DNA of 37,273 nucleotides from Ferrovibrio sp. (GTDB lineage Bacteria > Pseudomonadota > Alphaproteobacteria > Ferrovibrionales > Ferrovibrionaceae), in the NCBI RefSeq assembly GCF_029255545.1, contig NZ_JANLJJ010000011.1, forward strand, positions 1 to 37,273, read 5' to 3'. Below, piece by piece: positions 1 through 8,858 of this stretch (its first letter is position 1; every line of letters starts with the position of its first letter). The position numbers and the translations under genes are program-made. The notes below the pieces were generated by a model. The model was not told the DNA's origin, ran no database searches, and saw only the letters and a list, made by a program, of their open reading frames with translations.

Positions 1-611
1 GCTGCTTCAACCTGCATGCCTCGCTGCTGCCGCGCTGGCGCGGCGCCGCGCCGATCCAGCGCGCGATCATGGCCGGCGACAGCGAGACTGGCGTCTGCGC
101 CATGCAGATGGATGTCGGGCTGGATACCGGCCCGGTGCTGGCCTGCGAGAAAGTCGCCATCGGCCCGCGCATGACGGTTGCCGAACTGCATGATGAACTG
201 GCCCGCGTGGGCGCGCCGCTGATGGTGCGGGCGCTGCATGACTTCGCCGCAGGCAAGATCAAGCCGCAGCCGCAGCCGGAAACCGGCGTGACCTACGCGG
301 CCAAACTGGGCCGCGAGGAAGGCAGGCTTGACTGGACGAAACCAGCCATTGACCTCGATCGCATGGTGCGCGCGCTCAATCCCGGTCCCGGCACGTTCTT
401 CGAGCTGAACGGTGAGCGCATCAAGGTGCTGGCCGCGGAACCGGCGGCGGACAAGGGTACCCCGGGCACCTTGCTGGACGATGCCGGCACGGTGGCGTGC
501 GGAGACGGTGCCTTGAAGCTGCTGAAGTTGCAGCGGCCAAGCAAATCCGCTGTGGCGATTGCCGATTTCCTGCGCGGCCTGCCGCTTCCCAAAGGCACGA
601 AGCTCGCGTAA
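1..611 (+). CDS. fmt: Methionyl-tRNA formyltransferase, C-terminal part (5' end outside window)
   Basis: Transfers a formyl group from 10-formyltetrahydrofolate to Met-tRNA(fMet) in the cytoplasm, for translation initiation. The frame is already open at base 3, and the first visible residues include [17 protein letters not shown], the conserved Fmt catalytic-domain segment that follows the missing formyl-donor-binding N-terminus. About 202 residues are visible: the end of the catalytic domain (DSETGV, then [11 protein letters not shown]) and the C-terminal tRNA-binding domain ([13 protein letters not shown], then [21 protein letters not shown]). The ATG at 69 is internal and not the start. 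The TAA stop overlaps the truA ATG by one base (TAATG), so the two genes are translationally coupled. In many Alphaproteobacteria def lies just upstream, which would be outside this window. Confidence 0.97.
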   Translation, partial: CFNLHASLLPRWRGAAPIQRAIMAGDSETGVCAMQMDVGLDTGPVLACEKVAIGPRMTVAELHDELARVGAPLMVRALHDFAAGKIKPQPQPETGVTYAAKLGREEGRLDWTKPAIDLDRMVRALNPGPGTFFELNGERIKVLAAEPAADKGTPGTLLDDAGTVACGDGALKLLKLQRPSKSAVAIADFLRGLPLPKGTKLA

Positions 612-1348
612 TGCCGCGCTTCCGCCTCACCATCGAATATAACGGCGGCGCCTATGTCGGCTGGCAGCGCCAGCAGGACAACCGCGCGGTGCAGCAGGTG
701 CTGGAGGAAGCCATCCAGGCCATGAGCGGCCAGGTGGTGGAAACCGTGGCGGCCGGCCGCACCGATGCCGGCGTGCATGCCCGTGGCCAGGTGGCGCATT
801 TCGACCTGGACCGCGATTTCAGCGCCGACCGCATCCGCGACGGGCTGAATTTCCATCTGCGGCTGGAGCCGGTGAAAGTGCTGGAGGCCGCCATCGTCGG
901 GCCGGATTTCCATGCCCGCCTCTCGGCCACCGGGCGGCAGTATCTCTACCGCATCCTCAACCGCCGGCCGCCGCCAGCGCTGGAGGCCGGCTTCGTATGG
1001 CATGTGCCGGTGCCACTGGATGTCGATGCGATGCATGCCGCCGCGCAATGCCTGGTCGGCCACCACGACTTCACCAGCTTCCGCGCCGCCGAATGCCAGG
1101 CAAAATCGCCAGAAAAGACGCTGGCCCATCTGGCGGTCAGCCGCATGGGCGAGGAAATCCATGTCACCGCGCGGGCGCGCAGCTTCCTGCATCACCAGGT
1201 GCGCAACATGGTCGGCACGCTTAAATTAGTGGGCGAAGGGCGCTGGTCTGCTGCCGACGTGCAGGCGGCGTTGGAGAAACGTGACCGCTCCGCCGCCGGG
1301 CCGACGGCGCCGGCGGAAGGCCTGACCCTGATGCAGGTGGATTACTGA
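611..1348 (+). CDS. truA: tRNA pseudouridine(38-40) synthase TruA
   Basis: Isomerises uridines 38-40 in the anticodon arm of tRNAs to pseudouridine. The 245-aa product has the usual TruA length and starts [21 protein letters not shown]. The catalytic aspartate is D52 in [12 protein letters not shown]. Other family segments are [33 protein letters not shown] and [13 protein letters not shown]. The start at 611 is chosen because it overlaps the fmt stop as TAATG; the frame stays open to 497, but that part lies inside fmt and has no TruA similarity. The gene converges on the DUF6624 gene, with about 10 bases between stop codons. Confidence 0.97.
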   Translation: MPRFRLTIEYNGGAYVGWQRQQDNRAVQQVLEEAIQAMSGQVVETVAAGRTDAGVHARGQVAHFDLDRDFSADRIRDGLNFHLRLEPVKVLEAAIVGPDFHARLSATGRQYLYRILNRRPPPALEAGFVWHVPVPLDVDAMHAAAQCLVGHHDFTSFRAAECQAKSPEKTLAHLAVSRMGEEIHVTARARSFLHHQVRNMVGTLKLVGEGRWSAADVQAALEKRDRSAAGPTAPAEGLTLMQVDY

Positions 1349-1358
1349 AACGCGCGGT

Positions 1359-1955
1359 TCAGTCGCGCCAGCCAATGGCCTGGGCCCAGTCCTCGAACTC
1401 CCTGCGGCGCGCCGCCAGATCGCCCGGCGGAAGTTCGCCATTCTGCGCGGCCTCGCGGCGACGCTGCTGCGTGCCTTCGGCCAGCGGCACCAGATCGGCC
1501 AGCGCGCGGCGCGCATCCACCGAGGCCGCATCCTCGATCGGTACCGGGTTGAGCTCGCCCTTGTCGTCCCAGTCGAACTGGGTGCCATAAACCTGCTTTT
1601 TGCCTTCCAGCCAGCGGATGCGGTCGGTGAGCAGGGCCATCTGCCAGCGCGGCACCTCGCCCTTGGCGACTTCGGCTTCGATGATCTCCAGGCAGGCGCG
1701 CATGAAGCGCGGCAGGCCGATGGCCTGCTGCACGATCATCCATGCGGCGGCGGCGCCGTCTTCGCCGGCCCTGGACTTGCCCGGCCAGCCCTGGCGGTCG
1801 ACGATATCGGCCAGCGCCTTGGCCTGGCTGTTATGGATGGCGCGCAGATCGCCGTTATAGCCCTGGAACATGCTGCCATCCGCGATCAGCGAGGCACGGA
1901 CCCGCCGGGCCTCGTCGACCATGCCGAGCAGCGTCTGACGCAGATTCTGATCCAT
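1359..1955 (-). CDS. DUF6624 domain-containing protein
   Basis: A soluble protein of 198 aa and unknown function. It has the pattern I associate with DUF6624: an N-terminal helix LLGMVDEARRVR, then GWPGKSRAGEDGAAAAWMIVQQA, then LLTDRIRWLEGKKQVYGTQ near the middle. The last two blocks are the most conserved of the family. There is no signal peptide or membrane segment. The ATG at 1955 has a GAGGA Shine-Dalgarno (SD) match a few bases upstream. The gene lies downstream of the membrane-protein gene on the same strand with a gap of about 110 bases, so co-transcription is possible but not shown. The family assignment is by eye, and no enzymatic activity can be inferred. Confidence 0.8.
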   Translation of the reverse strand: MDQNLRQTLLGMVDEARRVRASLIADGSMFQGYNGDLRAIHNSQAKALADIVDRQGWPGKSRAGEDGAAAAWMIVQQAIGLPRFMRACLEIIEAEVAKGEVPRWQMALLTDRIRWLEGKKQVYGTQFDWDDKGELNPVPIEDAASVDARRALADLVPLAEGTQQRRREAAQNGELPPGDLAARRREFEDWAQAIGWRD

Positions 1956-2065
1956 TCCGGTCCTCGTTTTCGATGCCCGGCCAGTGGCAGGGCCGGGTGC
2001 CGGCTACGCGAATCACCTTGCGCTACCCTGCCCCGGGGCGCCGCGCAAGTCCAGCATGCCCGCCG

Positions 2066-2641
2066 TTACAGCACCAGGCCAAGCAGCCGGTGCATCAAGA
2101 TGCTGACCACCAGATCCAGCACGGAGGCGCCCACGGCCAGCGACAGGGCGGCGCCCAGGCCGATCCGCGCCAGCTGCACCACGACGTAAACCCAGAGCAG
2201 CAGCATGCCGCTGCTCCAGCCGACCAGGGTGCCGGCCGGCAGAATGCCGAACAGGCTGCCGGCCAGCACCGGCAGGCTGGCGGCGGTGACGATGGCCTGC
2301 GCCCAGTTATACAGCACGACGAAAACGGCAAAGCGGTGCCCGAGCCCGAAGCTGCGACTCAAAGCCGCGATGGCGGCAAAATAGGCGCCCCAGGCCAGCA
2401 GGTATTCCAGGCCCTGGAACAGCACGAAGCCGAGCCGGCTGTCGCCCCAGATTTCGGTTTCCTCCGCATTCATCGGCTGCAGCAGCAGATAGGCGGCAAG
2501 GCAGAGCAGCGGCGCGAGAAAAGACCGCCAGAAGCCATCCAGGCTGAGATCGTAGAAATGCAGCGCCTGCGGATTGCCGCGCAGCAGCAGCGCCAGCCCC
2601 TTCAGCGCGGCGGCAATCTCGGCCCGGTGCGGCAGCATCAT
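2066..2641 (-). CDS. Yip1-like integral membrane protein, hypothetical
   Basis: A 191-aa hydrophobic protein with about five predicted membrane segments (around residues 40-55, 73-93, 103-124, 127-150 and 155-178). It lacks recognisable catalytic motifs. Its overall shape (a soluble N-terminal stretch with PQALHFYDLS, then a five-helix bundle) recalls the Yip1/DUF1282-type families, but that is only a resemblance. The start has two consecutive ATG codons (2641 and 2638). It begins three bases after the dapE stop, so it is almost certainly co-transcribed with dapE and may depend on dapE translation. It may be a membrane protein of unknown role that simply travels with dapE. Confidence 0.7.
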   Translation of the reverse strand: MMLPHRAEIAAALKGLALLLRGNPQALHFYDLSLDGFWRSFLAPLLCLAAYLLLQPMNAEETEIWGDSRLGFVLFQGLEYLLAWGAYFAAIAALSRSFGLGHRFAVFVVLYNWAQAIVTAASLPVLAGSLFGILPAGTLVGWSSGMLLLWVYVVVQLARIGLGAALSLAVGASVLDLVVSILMHRLLGLVL

Positions 2642-2644
2642 GGG

Positions 2645-3889
2645 TCAGGCCGCGGCGAAGAACCGCTGCAGCATGCCTTCGTAGACCCTGCTCAGCGCCA
2701 CGATATCGGCAACGGCGGCGCGTTCATCCACCTTGTGCATGGTCTGGCCGATCAGGCCGAATTCGACCACCGGACAATAGGCCTGGATGAAGCGGGCGTC
2801 GGACGTGCCGCCGGTGGTGCTCAGCGCCGGCACATGGCCGGTGCCTTCGCGCACCGCATCGGCCATGGCGGCGACGAAGGGCCCCGGCTGGGTGAGGAAC
2901 GGCACGGCGCCGTCTTCCAGCACCAGGTCGAAATGCGTGCCCTGCAGCGCACGATTACCGCCCTGTCCGCCGCAGACCGCTTCACAGGCGCGGGTGATCC
3001 AGCTTTTCAGGCCTTCCGAACTCTGTTCGGTATTGTAGCGGATATTCAGCACCGCATGGGCGCTGGCCGGGATCACGTTGTTGGCCGGGTTGCCGACATC
3101 GATGGTGGTGATTTCCAGGTTTGACGGCTCGAAATGCGCATTGCCGGTATCGAGGCGGCGACTCTTCAGCGCGCTCAGGATATCGAGCAGCTTCGGGATC
3201 GGATTGTCGGCCAGATGCGGATAGCCGACATGGCCCTGCACGCCATGCACGGTGAGCCGCGCGGTGAGCGAGCCGCGGCGGCCGATTTTCATCATTTCGC
3301 CAAGCCGGTGCGGATTGGTCGGCTCGCCGACCACGCAGGCCGACAGCGTTTCGCCCTTCTCGGCCAGCCATTGCAGCACCTTCACGGTGCCGTTGATCGC
3401 GGGCCCCTCCTCGTCGCCGGTGATCAGCAGGCTGATGCCTCCTTTAAGCTGGCCGTTGCGGCCGTGCAGGAAACGGCCGGCGGCGGCCGTGAAGGCGGCA
3501 ATCGCCGCTTTCATGTCGGCGGCGCCGCGGCCGTATAACTGGCCGTCGACGATCTCGGCGCCGAAGGGCGGCACCGTCCAGGCCTTCTCGTCGCCGACCG
3601 GCACCACGTCGGTATGGCCGGCGAAGCAGAAATTCGGCCCCTCATTCTGCCCGATCGCTCCGGCGCCCCAGCGGGCATAGAGGTTCTCCACGTCCGGCGT
3701 GCCGGGGGCGGAGAATTTCAGCCGCTCGCAGCGGAAGCCCAGGCCGGTCAGCGTCTGCGCCAGCACCCCCAGCGCACCCTTGTCCGCCGGCGTGACACTG
3801 GGGCAGCGGATCAGTTCCTGGGCCAGCAGGACCGGATCGGGCAGGCCGGTCTGGGCCGGCATGGGCGAGGAAGCGGACACGGGCGACAC
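2645..3889 (-). CDS. dapE: Succinyl-diaminopimelate desuccinylase
   Basis: Zinc-dependent M20-family hydrolase that converts N-succinyl-LL-2,6-diaminopimelate to LL-diaminopimelate and succinate, in lysine and peptidoglycan precursor synthesis. Metal and catalytic residues are visible: H92 and D94 in [10 protein letters not shown]125 in GRGAADMK, and E160/E161 in [23 protein letters not shown] near residue 355 is also typical. At 414 aa it is longer than the usual 375-390 because of an N-terminal extension. The frame opens at a GTG (3889) with AAAGG almost touching it; an internal ATG at 3862 has no SD-like sequence. The true start is therefore uncertain by about nine codons. The following membrane-protein gene starts three bases after the stop. 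Confidence 0.95.
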   Translation of the reverse strand: MSPVSASSPMPAQTGLPDPVLLAQELIRCPSVTPADKGALGVLAQTLTGLGFRCERLKFSAPGTPDVENLYARWGAGAIGQNEGPNFCFAGHTDVVPVGDEKAWTVPPFGAEIVDGQLYGRGAADMKAAIAAFTAAAGRFLHGRNGQLKGGISLLITGDEEGPAINGTVKVLQWLAEKGETLSACVVGEPTNPHRLGEMMKIGRRGSLTARLTVHGVQGHVGYPHLADNPIPKLLDILSALKSRRLDTGNAHFEPSNLEITTIDVGNPANNVIPASAHAVLNIRYNTEQSSEGLKSWITRACEAVCGGQGGNRALQGTHFDLVLEDGAVPFLTQPGPFVAAMADAVREGTGHVPALSTTGGTSDARFIQAYCPVVEFGLIGQTMHKVDERAAVADIVALSRVYEGMLQRFFAAA

Positions 3890-3970
3890 CTTTCTGTGAC
3901 AGCGGGATGTAACCCTTTGAATCAGCGCGGGTCAATGCGGGGAACAGCCCCCTAAAAGCCGGTCCCTTCG

Positions 3971-3999
3971 TTGACATGACCCGGGGCAATGCATATCTA
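3971..3999 (+). promoter_or_regulatory. Sigma70-type promoter for secA
   Basis: TTGACA at 3971-3976 matches the -35 consensus perfectly. After a 17-base spacer comes TATCTA at 3994-3999 as a fair -10. Transcription would start near 4006, giving a leader of about 65 bases before the secA ATG at 4071. An SD-like CAGGGG lies at 4056-4061. I saw no hairpin resembling a SecM-type arrest element in this short leader. Confidence 0.7.
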
Positions 4000-4070
4000 A
4001 TGCGCGGTTTCCGTCGCCCGGTTCTCGTGTTGCGACGTGGATTTAGCAGAATTCCCAGGGGTACGGCATA

Positions 4071-6782
4071 ATGTTCGGCGCGATCGCCAAGAAGCTGTTC
4101 GGTTCGGCCAACGACCGTGCCGTAAAGGGGTATTTCAAGACCGTCGAGGCGATCAACGCCCTGGAGCCGGAAATCGCCAGGCTGGACGATGCCGCCCTGA
4201 CGGCCAAGACCCTCGAATTCCGCCAGCGCCTGGAGAAGGGCGAAGACCTCGACGACCTGCTGCCCGAAGCCTTCGCGGTGGTGCGCGAGGCCGCCAGGCG
4301 CGTGCTGGGCCAGCGCCATTACGATGTTCAACTGATCGGCGGCATGGTGCTGCATGACGGCCGCATCGCCGAGATGAAGACCGGCGAAGGCAAGACCCTG
4401 GTCGCCACGCTGGCGGTTTATCTCAATGCCCTGCCCGGCAAGGGCGTGCATGTCGTGACCGTCAACGACTACCTGGCCAAACGCGACAGCGACTGGATGG
4501 GCCGGATCTACCGCTTCCTCGGCCTGACCACCGGCGTGATCGTGCATGGCCTGACCGACGAGGAGCGCCGCGTCGCCTATGCCTGCGACGTCACCTACGG
4601 CACCAACAACGAATACGGCTTCGATTACCTGCGCGACAACATGAAGTTCCGGCGCGAGGAAATGGTGCAGCGCCCGTTCAGCTTCGCCATCGTCGACGAG
4701 GTGGATTCGATCCTGATCGACGAGGCGCGCACGCCGCTGATCATCTCGGGCCCGTCGGAAGACACCACCGACCTCTACGTGAAGGTCAACGCGCTGGTTC
4801 CGGCGCTGCAGGACAGCGATTTCGAGAAGGACGAGAAGCAGCGCACGGTCAGCTTCACCGAGGACGGCACCGGGCATATCGAGCTGCTGCTGCGCGAGGC
4901 CGGCCTGCTGAAGTCGGAATCGCTGTACGATATCGAGAATATCGCCGCCGTGCACCATGCCAACCAGGCCCTGCGCGCGCACAAGCTGTTCACCCGCGAC
5001 GTCGATTACATCGTCAAGGACGGCAAGGTCATCATCATCGACGAATTCACCGGCCGCATGATGGAAGGTCGGCGCTATTCCGACGGCCTGCATCAGGCGC
5101 TGGAAGCCAAGGAAGGCGTCGAGGTGCAGACCGAGAACCAGACCCTGGCCTCGATCACCTTCCAGAATTACTTCCGCATGTATCCCAAGCTGGCCGGCAT
5201 GACCGGCACGGCCTCGACGGAAGCCTCGGAATTCGCCGACATCTACCGGCTTGAGGTGATCGAGATCCCGACCAACCTGCCGGTGGCCCGCATCGATTCC
5301 GATGACGAGGTCTATCGCAGCGCGCGCGAGAAATACGAGGCGATCGTCAAGCTGATCGCCGAATGCAGCGCGAAGGGCCAGCCGGTGCTGGTCGGCACCG
5401 TGTCGATCGAGAAATCCGAGCTGCTGTCGGCCTTCCTCAAGCAGCGCGACATCGCCCATCATGTGCTGAATGCCCGCCACCACGACAAGGAAGCCTTCAT
5501 CGTCGCCCAGGCCGGCCGGCTGAACGCCGTGACCATCGCCACCAACATGGCGGGCCGCGGCACCGACATCCAGCTTGGCGGCAATGCCGAGATGCGCATC
5601 CTGCAGGAAACCGAAGGCCTCGACGGCGAGGTGAAGGACAGGCTGATCGCCCAGATCCGCGCCGAGGTGGACGCCGAGAAGCAGCGCGTGCGCGAGGCCG
5701 GCGGCCTGTATGTGATCGGCACCGAGCGCCATGAAAGCCGGCGCATCGACAACCAGCTGCGCGGCCGCTCCGGCCGCCAGGGCGATCCGGGCGCCTCGAA
5801 ATTCTTCCTGTCCCTGGAAGACGACCTGCTGCGCATCTTCGGCTCCGAGCGCATGGATTCCATGCTGCAGCGGCTCGGCCTGCAGGAGGGCGAGGCGATC
5901 ATTCATCCCTGGATCAACAAGGCGCTGGAAAAGGCGCAGCAGAAGGTCGAGGCGCGCAACTACGAGATCCGCAAGAACCTGCTGAAATACGACGATGTGA
6001 TGAACGACCAGCGCAAGGTGGTCTACGAGCAGCGCATCGAGATCATGCAGGCCGATGACGTGGCCGACACCATCGCCGACATGCGCGCCGAGATCGTCGA
6101 CGAGATGGTCAGCCGCCACATCCCGGAAAAGGCCTATGCCGAGCAGTGGGACGCGGACGGCCTGCAGCTGGAGGTGCAGCGCGTCTTCTCGCTCGATTTG
6201 CCGATTATCGACTGGGCCAGGGAAGAAGGCATCGCCGACCAGCAGATCCGCGAGCGGCTGCATGACGTCGTCGATCGCCGCATGGCCGAGAAGGCCGCCA
6301 ATTTCGGGCCAGAGACCATGCGCATGGTGGAGCGCAGCCTGCTGCTGCAGGTGCTCGACCAGACCTGGAAGGAACACCTGCATCACCTGGACTACCTGCG
6401 CCAGGCGATCGGCCTGCGCGCCTATGCCCAGAAAGATCCGCTGAACGAATACAAGCGCGAGGCCTTCGCGCTGTTCCAGCAGATGCTGGTGCGGGTGCGC
6501 GAGCAGACCACCTCGATCCTCGCCCGCGTGGAAATCCGCGCCGAGGAGCCGCCGCAGGAGCTGTTCGGCCGGCCCTCCGTGCCTATGCATGAAAGCCGTG
6601 GCGAACTGGTGGAATCCGAGGATGGCGCCGCGGCGCAGGAAGGCCTGCCGGCCCGGCCGGTGAGCCAGGCCCGCAACACCCTGGTCGATCCGAACGATCC
6701 GGCGACCTGGAAACACGCCCCGCGCAACGGCCCCTGCCCCTGCGGCTCAGGCAAGAAATACAAATACTGCCACGGCAAGTAA
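4071..6782 (+). CDS. secA: Preprotein translocase ATPase SecA
   Basis: The ATPase motor that pushes unfolded preproteins through SecYEG; it is cytosolic and membrane-associated. Full length at 903 aa. Walker A is MKTGEGKT (K108, the same number as in E. coli), and Walker B is the DEVD in [19 protein letters not shown]. Helicase-type motif [15 protein letters not shown] and the arginine-finger region [14 protein letters not shown] are intact. The helical scaffold and wing domains follow. The extreme C-terminus is the zinc-binding SecB/lipid-interaction tail, [17 protein letters not shown] (Cys-X-Cys, Cys-His). The gene is monocistronic by position: its own promoter lies upstream and the next gene converges. 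Nothing is missing. Confidence 0.99.
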   Translation: MFGAIAKKLFGSANDRAVKGYFKTVEAINALEPEIARLDDAALTAKTLEFRQRLEKGEDLDDLLPEAFAVVREAARRVLGQRHYDVQLIGGMVLHDGRIAEMKTGEGKTLVATLAVYLNALPGKGVHVVTVNDYLAKRDSDWMGRIYRFLGLTTGVIVHGLTDEERRVAYACDVTYGTNNEYGFDYLRDNMKFRREEMVQRPFSFAIVDEVDSILIDEARTPLIISGPSEDTTDLYVKVNALVPALQDSDFEKDEKQRTVSFTEDGTGHIELLLREAGLLKSESLYDIENIAAVHHANQALRAHKLFTRDVDYIVKDGKVIIIDEFTGRMMEGRRYSDGLHQALEAKEGVEVQTENQTLASITFQNYFRMYPKLAGMTGTASTEASEFADIYRLEVIEIPTNLPVARIDSDDEVYRSAREKYEAIVKLIAECSAKGQPVLVGTVSIEKSELLSAFLKQRDIAHHVLNARHHDKEAFIVAQAGRLNAVTIATNMAGRGTDIQLGGNAEMRILQETEGLDGEVKDRLIAQIRAEVDAEKQRVREAGGLYVIGTERHESRRIDNQLRGRSGRQGDPGASKFFLSLEDDLLRIFGSERMDSMLQRLGLQEGEAIIHPWINKALEKAQQKVEARNYEIRKNLLKYDDVMNDQRKVVYEQRIEIMQADDVADTIADMRAEIVDEMVSRHIPEKAYAEQWDADGLQLEVQRVFSLDLPIIDWAREEGIADQQIRERLHDVVDRRMAEKAANFGPETMRMVERSLLLQVLDQTWKEHLHHLDYLRQAIGLRAYAQKDPLNEYKREAFALFQQMLVRVREQTTSILARVEIRAEEPPQELFGRPSVPMHESRGELVESEDGAAAQEGLPARPVSQARNTLVDPNDPATWKHAPRNGPCPCGSGKKYKYCHGK

Positions 6783-6831
6783 GCGCCCAAGGCGCTCACT
6801 TGCCGCGGGCGCTCACGACCGCATTTCCGTT

Positions 6832-7251
6832 TTAGTGCTTCGGGGCGTAGAGACCACGCAGGACCGCGATGGTCTGGCCCTCCGGATCGGCGATGCCGTC
6901 GGCTTCCAGGCCATGGCGCTGCTGGAAAGCGCGCAGGGCGACCTCCTCGCGCGGCGTCCAGTATCCGGTCGGGCCGCCACTGGCGAAAAGATCCAGATCG
7001 CCCTCGCGATGCAGCAGGGCCTGCAGCTTCGCGACATCGGCGCGGCGGTTGGACCGGCCTTCGCCGACGCCCTCCAGCAGATCGAAGACCAGATCGCCAA
7101 ACAGCTGACGCAGCGAGGCGCCGTTCATCCAGGCACAGGCCATGGTCCAGACCGGATCGGCCGGCGCCGCCCTGGATGTCCCGGCCGCCGCCAGCGGGCG
7201 CAGCAGGTGGGTGCGGAGCGACTTGTCGACGGAAAACGGACGCATGAACAT
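6832..7251 (-). CDS. Small peptidoglycan-binding-like protein, short paralog
   Basis: A 139-aa protein with two parts. Residues about 31-62 (DPVW...WMNGASLRQLFGDLVFDL) form a module I do not recognise. Residues about 70-135 resemble a PG_binding_1 fold: DVAKLQALLHREGDLD, GGPTGYW, VALRAFQQRHGLEADGIADPEGQT. Both parts recur, at roughly half identity by eye, at the N-terminus of the protein encoded at 8859-9866, so the two genes are paralogs. There is no clear signal peptide: the N-terminus MFMRPFSVDKSLRTHLLRPL is basic and weakly amphipathic. The ATG at 7251 has AGGAAAGG about 8 bases upstream; a second in-frame ATG lies at 7245. The role is unknown. Binding to cell-wall glycan would be expected only if the protein is exported. 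Confidence 0.75.
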   Translation of the reverse strand: MFMRPFSVDKSLRTHLLRPLAAAGTSRAAPADPVWTMACAWMNGASLRQLFGDLVFDLLEGVGEGRSNRRADVAKLQALLHREGDLDLFASGGPTGYWTPREEVALRAFQQRHGLEADGIADPEGQTIAVLRGLYAPKH

Positions 7252-7473
7252 GACGGCTGCCTTTCCTGTGCAGTGATCGAACGATATGAGAACACTGCCA
7301 CGGATAAATGAGAACGTCCAGAGAATATTTCTTATTTTGTTCTCAACCTATTCTTAAGATTTTCCGCTGCCGCCAAGGGAAACCCGGGGGAAGCCCGAGG
7401 GACGCCGGGAAAAGCCCTGGGAAGTCCAGGGGAGGGCATTGACGCCCGGACTTCGGCGGGGCGAGATCGCGGC
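7252..7473. other. Divergent intergenic region with GAGAAC half-sites and a GC-rich periodic repeat
   Basis: The half near the minus-strand gene is AT-rich. It contains ATGAGAAC at 7286-7293 and again at 7308-7315, and the inverted form GTTCTCA at 7339-7345: three copies of one half-site. This suggests an operator for the short peptidoglycan-binding-like gene, although no convincing -35/-10 pair was found. The half near the DUF2891 gene (7375-7436) is a GC-rich imperfect repeat in which GGGA/GGGG recurs about every 11 bases. No open frame of note was seen. Confidence 0.4.
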
Positions 7474-8484
7474 ATGACCAACGCCTTCCCGTCCCATCTC
7501 AGCCTGCAGCAGGCCACGCGCTTCGCCGCCCTGCCCCTGCGCAACCTGGCAGCCGAATATCCCAACAGCCTGGCGCATGTCCTGAACGGGCCGGGGGATG
7601 TGTTATCGCCGCGCCGCCTGCACCCGGTCTTCTACGGGTCCTACGACTGGCATTCCTGCGTGCATGGCTGGTGGCTGCTGGTGCGCTGCCTGCGCCGACA
7701 GCCGGACCTGCCGATGGCCGACAGGGCCCTTGTCCTGTTCGCATCGCATTTCACGCCCGAGGGCGCCGCCGCCGAGGCGGCCTACATGGAACAGCCCGGA
7801 CGCGGCACCTGGGAACGGCCCTATGGCTGGGGCTGGCTGCTGGCTTTGTGCGCCGAACTCGAACTCTGGCCGCAGCCGGAAGCAAAGACCTGGCGGGCTG
7901 CCTTGCGCCCGTTAGAGGATCACATCGCCCGCGCCTTCCCCGCCTATCTGGCGAAGCTGACCTACCCGATCCGCACCGGCACCCATTTCAACACCGCCTT
8001 CGGCCTGGTGCTGGCGCTGCATTACGCCCGCATCTGCGGCAAGACGGATCTGGCGCAGGCCATCGAGACCTATGCGCGGACGAAGTTCCTGCCCGATGCC
8101 GATTACCCCGCGCATTACGAACCCAGCGGCGATGATTTCCTCTCCGGCGCGCTGACCGAGGCCCTGCTGATGAGCATGCTGTTGCCCGCCAGCGATTTCG
8201 CATCGTGGTTCACGCGCTTCCTGCACGCCTTGCCGTTCACGCCGGCCATCGTGGCCGATCGCGCGGATGCCAAGGGCGTGCATCTGGATGGCCTTAATTT
8301 TTCGCGCGCCTGGTGTTTGCGCGGCATTGCCGCCGCCCTGCCGGAATCGCAGCAATCGAAACTGCTTGAGATGGCAAACGCCCATGAATCAGCCAGCCTG
8401 CCTTTCCTGGAAAGCGGCGAATATGGCGGCGAGCACTGGCTGGCGACCTTCGCCGCGCTGGCGGTGGAAGGGCTGTGGGCATAA
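7474..8484 (+). CDS. DUF2891 domain-containing protein
   Basis: A 336-aa cytosolic protein of the DUF2891 family, whose activity is not established to my knowledge. Hallmark segments are HPVFYGSYDWHSCVHGWW (residues about 50-67, where DWHSxVHG is the family signature), RPYGWGWLLAL (about 114-124), THFNTAFGL (about 169-177) and HYEPSGDDFLSGALTEA (about 208-224). The helical content and paired His/Asp/Glu residues recall alpha/alpha-toroid enzymes such as glycan epimerases and lyases; that is inference. There is no signal peptide. It stands alone between divergent and unrelated neighbours. The ATG at 7474 has a GGGGCGAG sequence upstream as a possible SD. Confidence 0.85.
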   Translation: MTNAFPSHLSLQQATRFAALPLRNLAAEYPNSLAHVLNGPGDVLSPRRLHPVFYGSYDWHSCVHGWWLLVRCLRRQPDLPMADRALVLFASHFTPEGAAAEAAYMEQPGRGTWERPYGWGWLLALCAELELWPQPEAKTWRAALRPLEDHIARAFPAYLAKLTYPIRTGTHFNTAFGLVLALHYARICGKTDLAQAIETYARTKFLPDADYPAHYEPSGDDFLSGALTEALLMSMLLPASDFASWFTRFLHALPFTPAIVADRADAKGVHLDGLNFSRAWCLRGIAAALPESQQSKLLEMANAHESASLPFLESGEYGGEHWLATFAALAVEGLWA

Positions 8485-8541
8485 CTCCTTATTCATCACC
8501 TTCCAGTCCCACGCCACCACGCGGCGTGTTATCCTGACCTC

Positions 8542-8856
8542 ATGATCTCAGACCCTAGCACCTCATCACGGCGCGACGGATTCGAGCGTGCCAGCGGCAT
8601 GATGCTATCCAGGCGCACCCCTCTTGAGCGTTTTGTGATCTTTGCCATCGGGTTCCTGACCTATCCAGCCTGGTTGGCGCCGCGCACCCTGCGCCTGTGG
8701 CGGCTGGCCAAACGCGCCACGTCCTGGAAACGCGTCTGCGTCATGCTCGAGGACGCCACATGGTGGCTGCCTTTCACGTGGTTCACCATGCTGGTGATTC
8801 CGCCGCTGCTGGTGATCGGCTGGATTCAGCGCCGTCTGGAACCACCACTGCGCTAA
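8542..8856 (+). CDS. Small two-helix membrane protein, hypothetical
   Basis: A 104-aa frame with two hydrophobic segments: FVIFAIGFLTYPAWLAP (about 31-47) and WWLPFTWFTMLVIPPLLVIGWI (about 73-94). A basic linker between them (RLAKRATSWKR) would be cytoplasmic by the positive-inside rule. No family is recognised. The start is weakly supported: there is no SD before 8542, and an internal ATG at 8599 is an alternative. The product ends two bases before the convergent gene. Hydrophobic patterning of this kind is unlikely in a random GC-rich frame, so I think it is real, but it could be species-restricted. Confidence 0.55.
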   Translation: MISDPSTSSRRDGFERASGMMLSRRTPLERFVIFAIGFLTYPAWLAPRTLRLWRLAKRATSWKRVCVMLEDATWWLPFTWFTMLVIPPLLVIGWIQRRLEPPLR

Positions 8857-8858
8857 CG

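Noticed and set aside
1344-1363. Small hairpin ACTGAA-N8-TTCAGT spanning the convergent truA and DUF6624 stops
   Set aside because: Only 6 bp, no U-tract, and too weak to call a terminator.
3642-6716. A 1024-codon open frame on the minus strand opposite secA
   Set aside because: It is the complement of a highly biased GC-rich gene; its translation is rich in His, Gln, Gly and Val repeats and has no family motif, while secA on the other strand is complete.
6782-6796. AGCGCC-CAA-GGCGCT hairpin after the secA stop
   Set aside because: 6-bp stem with a 3-base loop and no U-tract; not a convincing intrinsic terminator.
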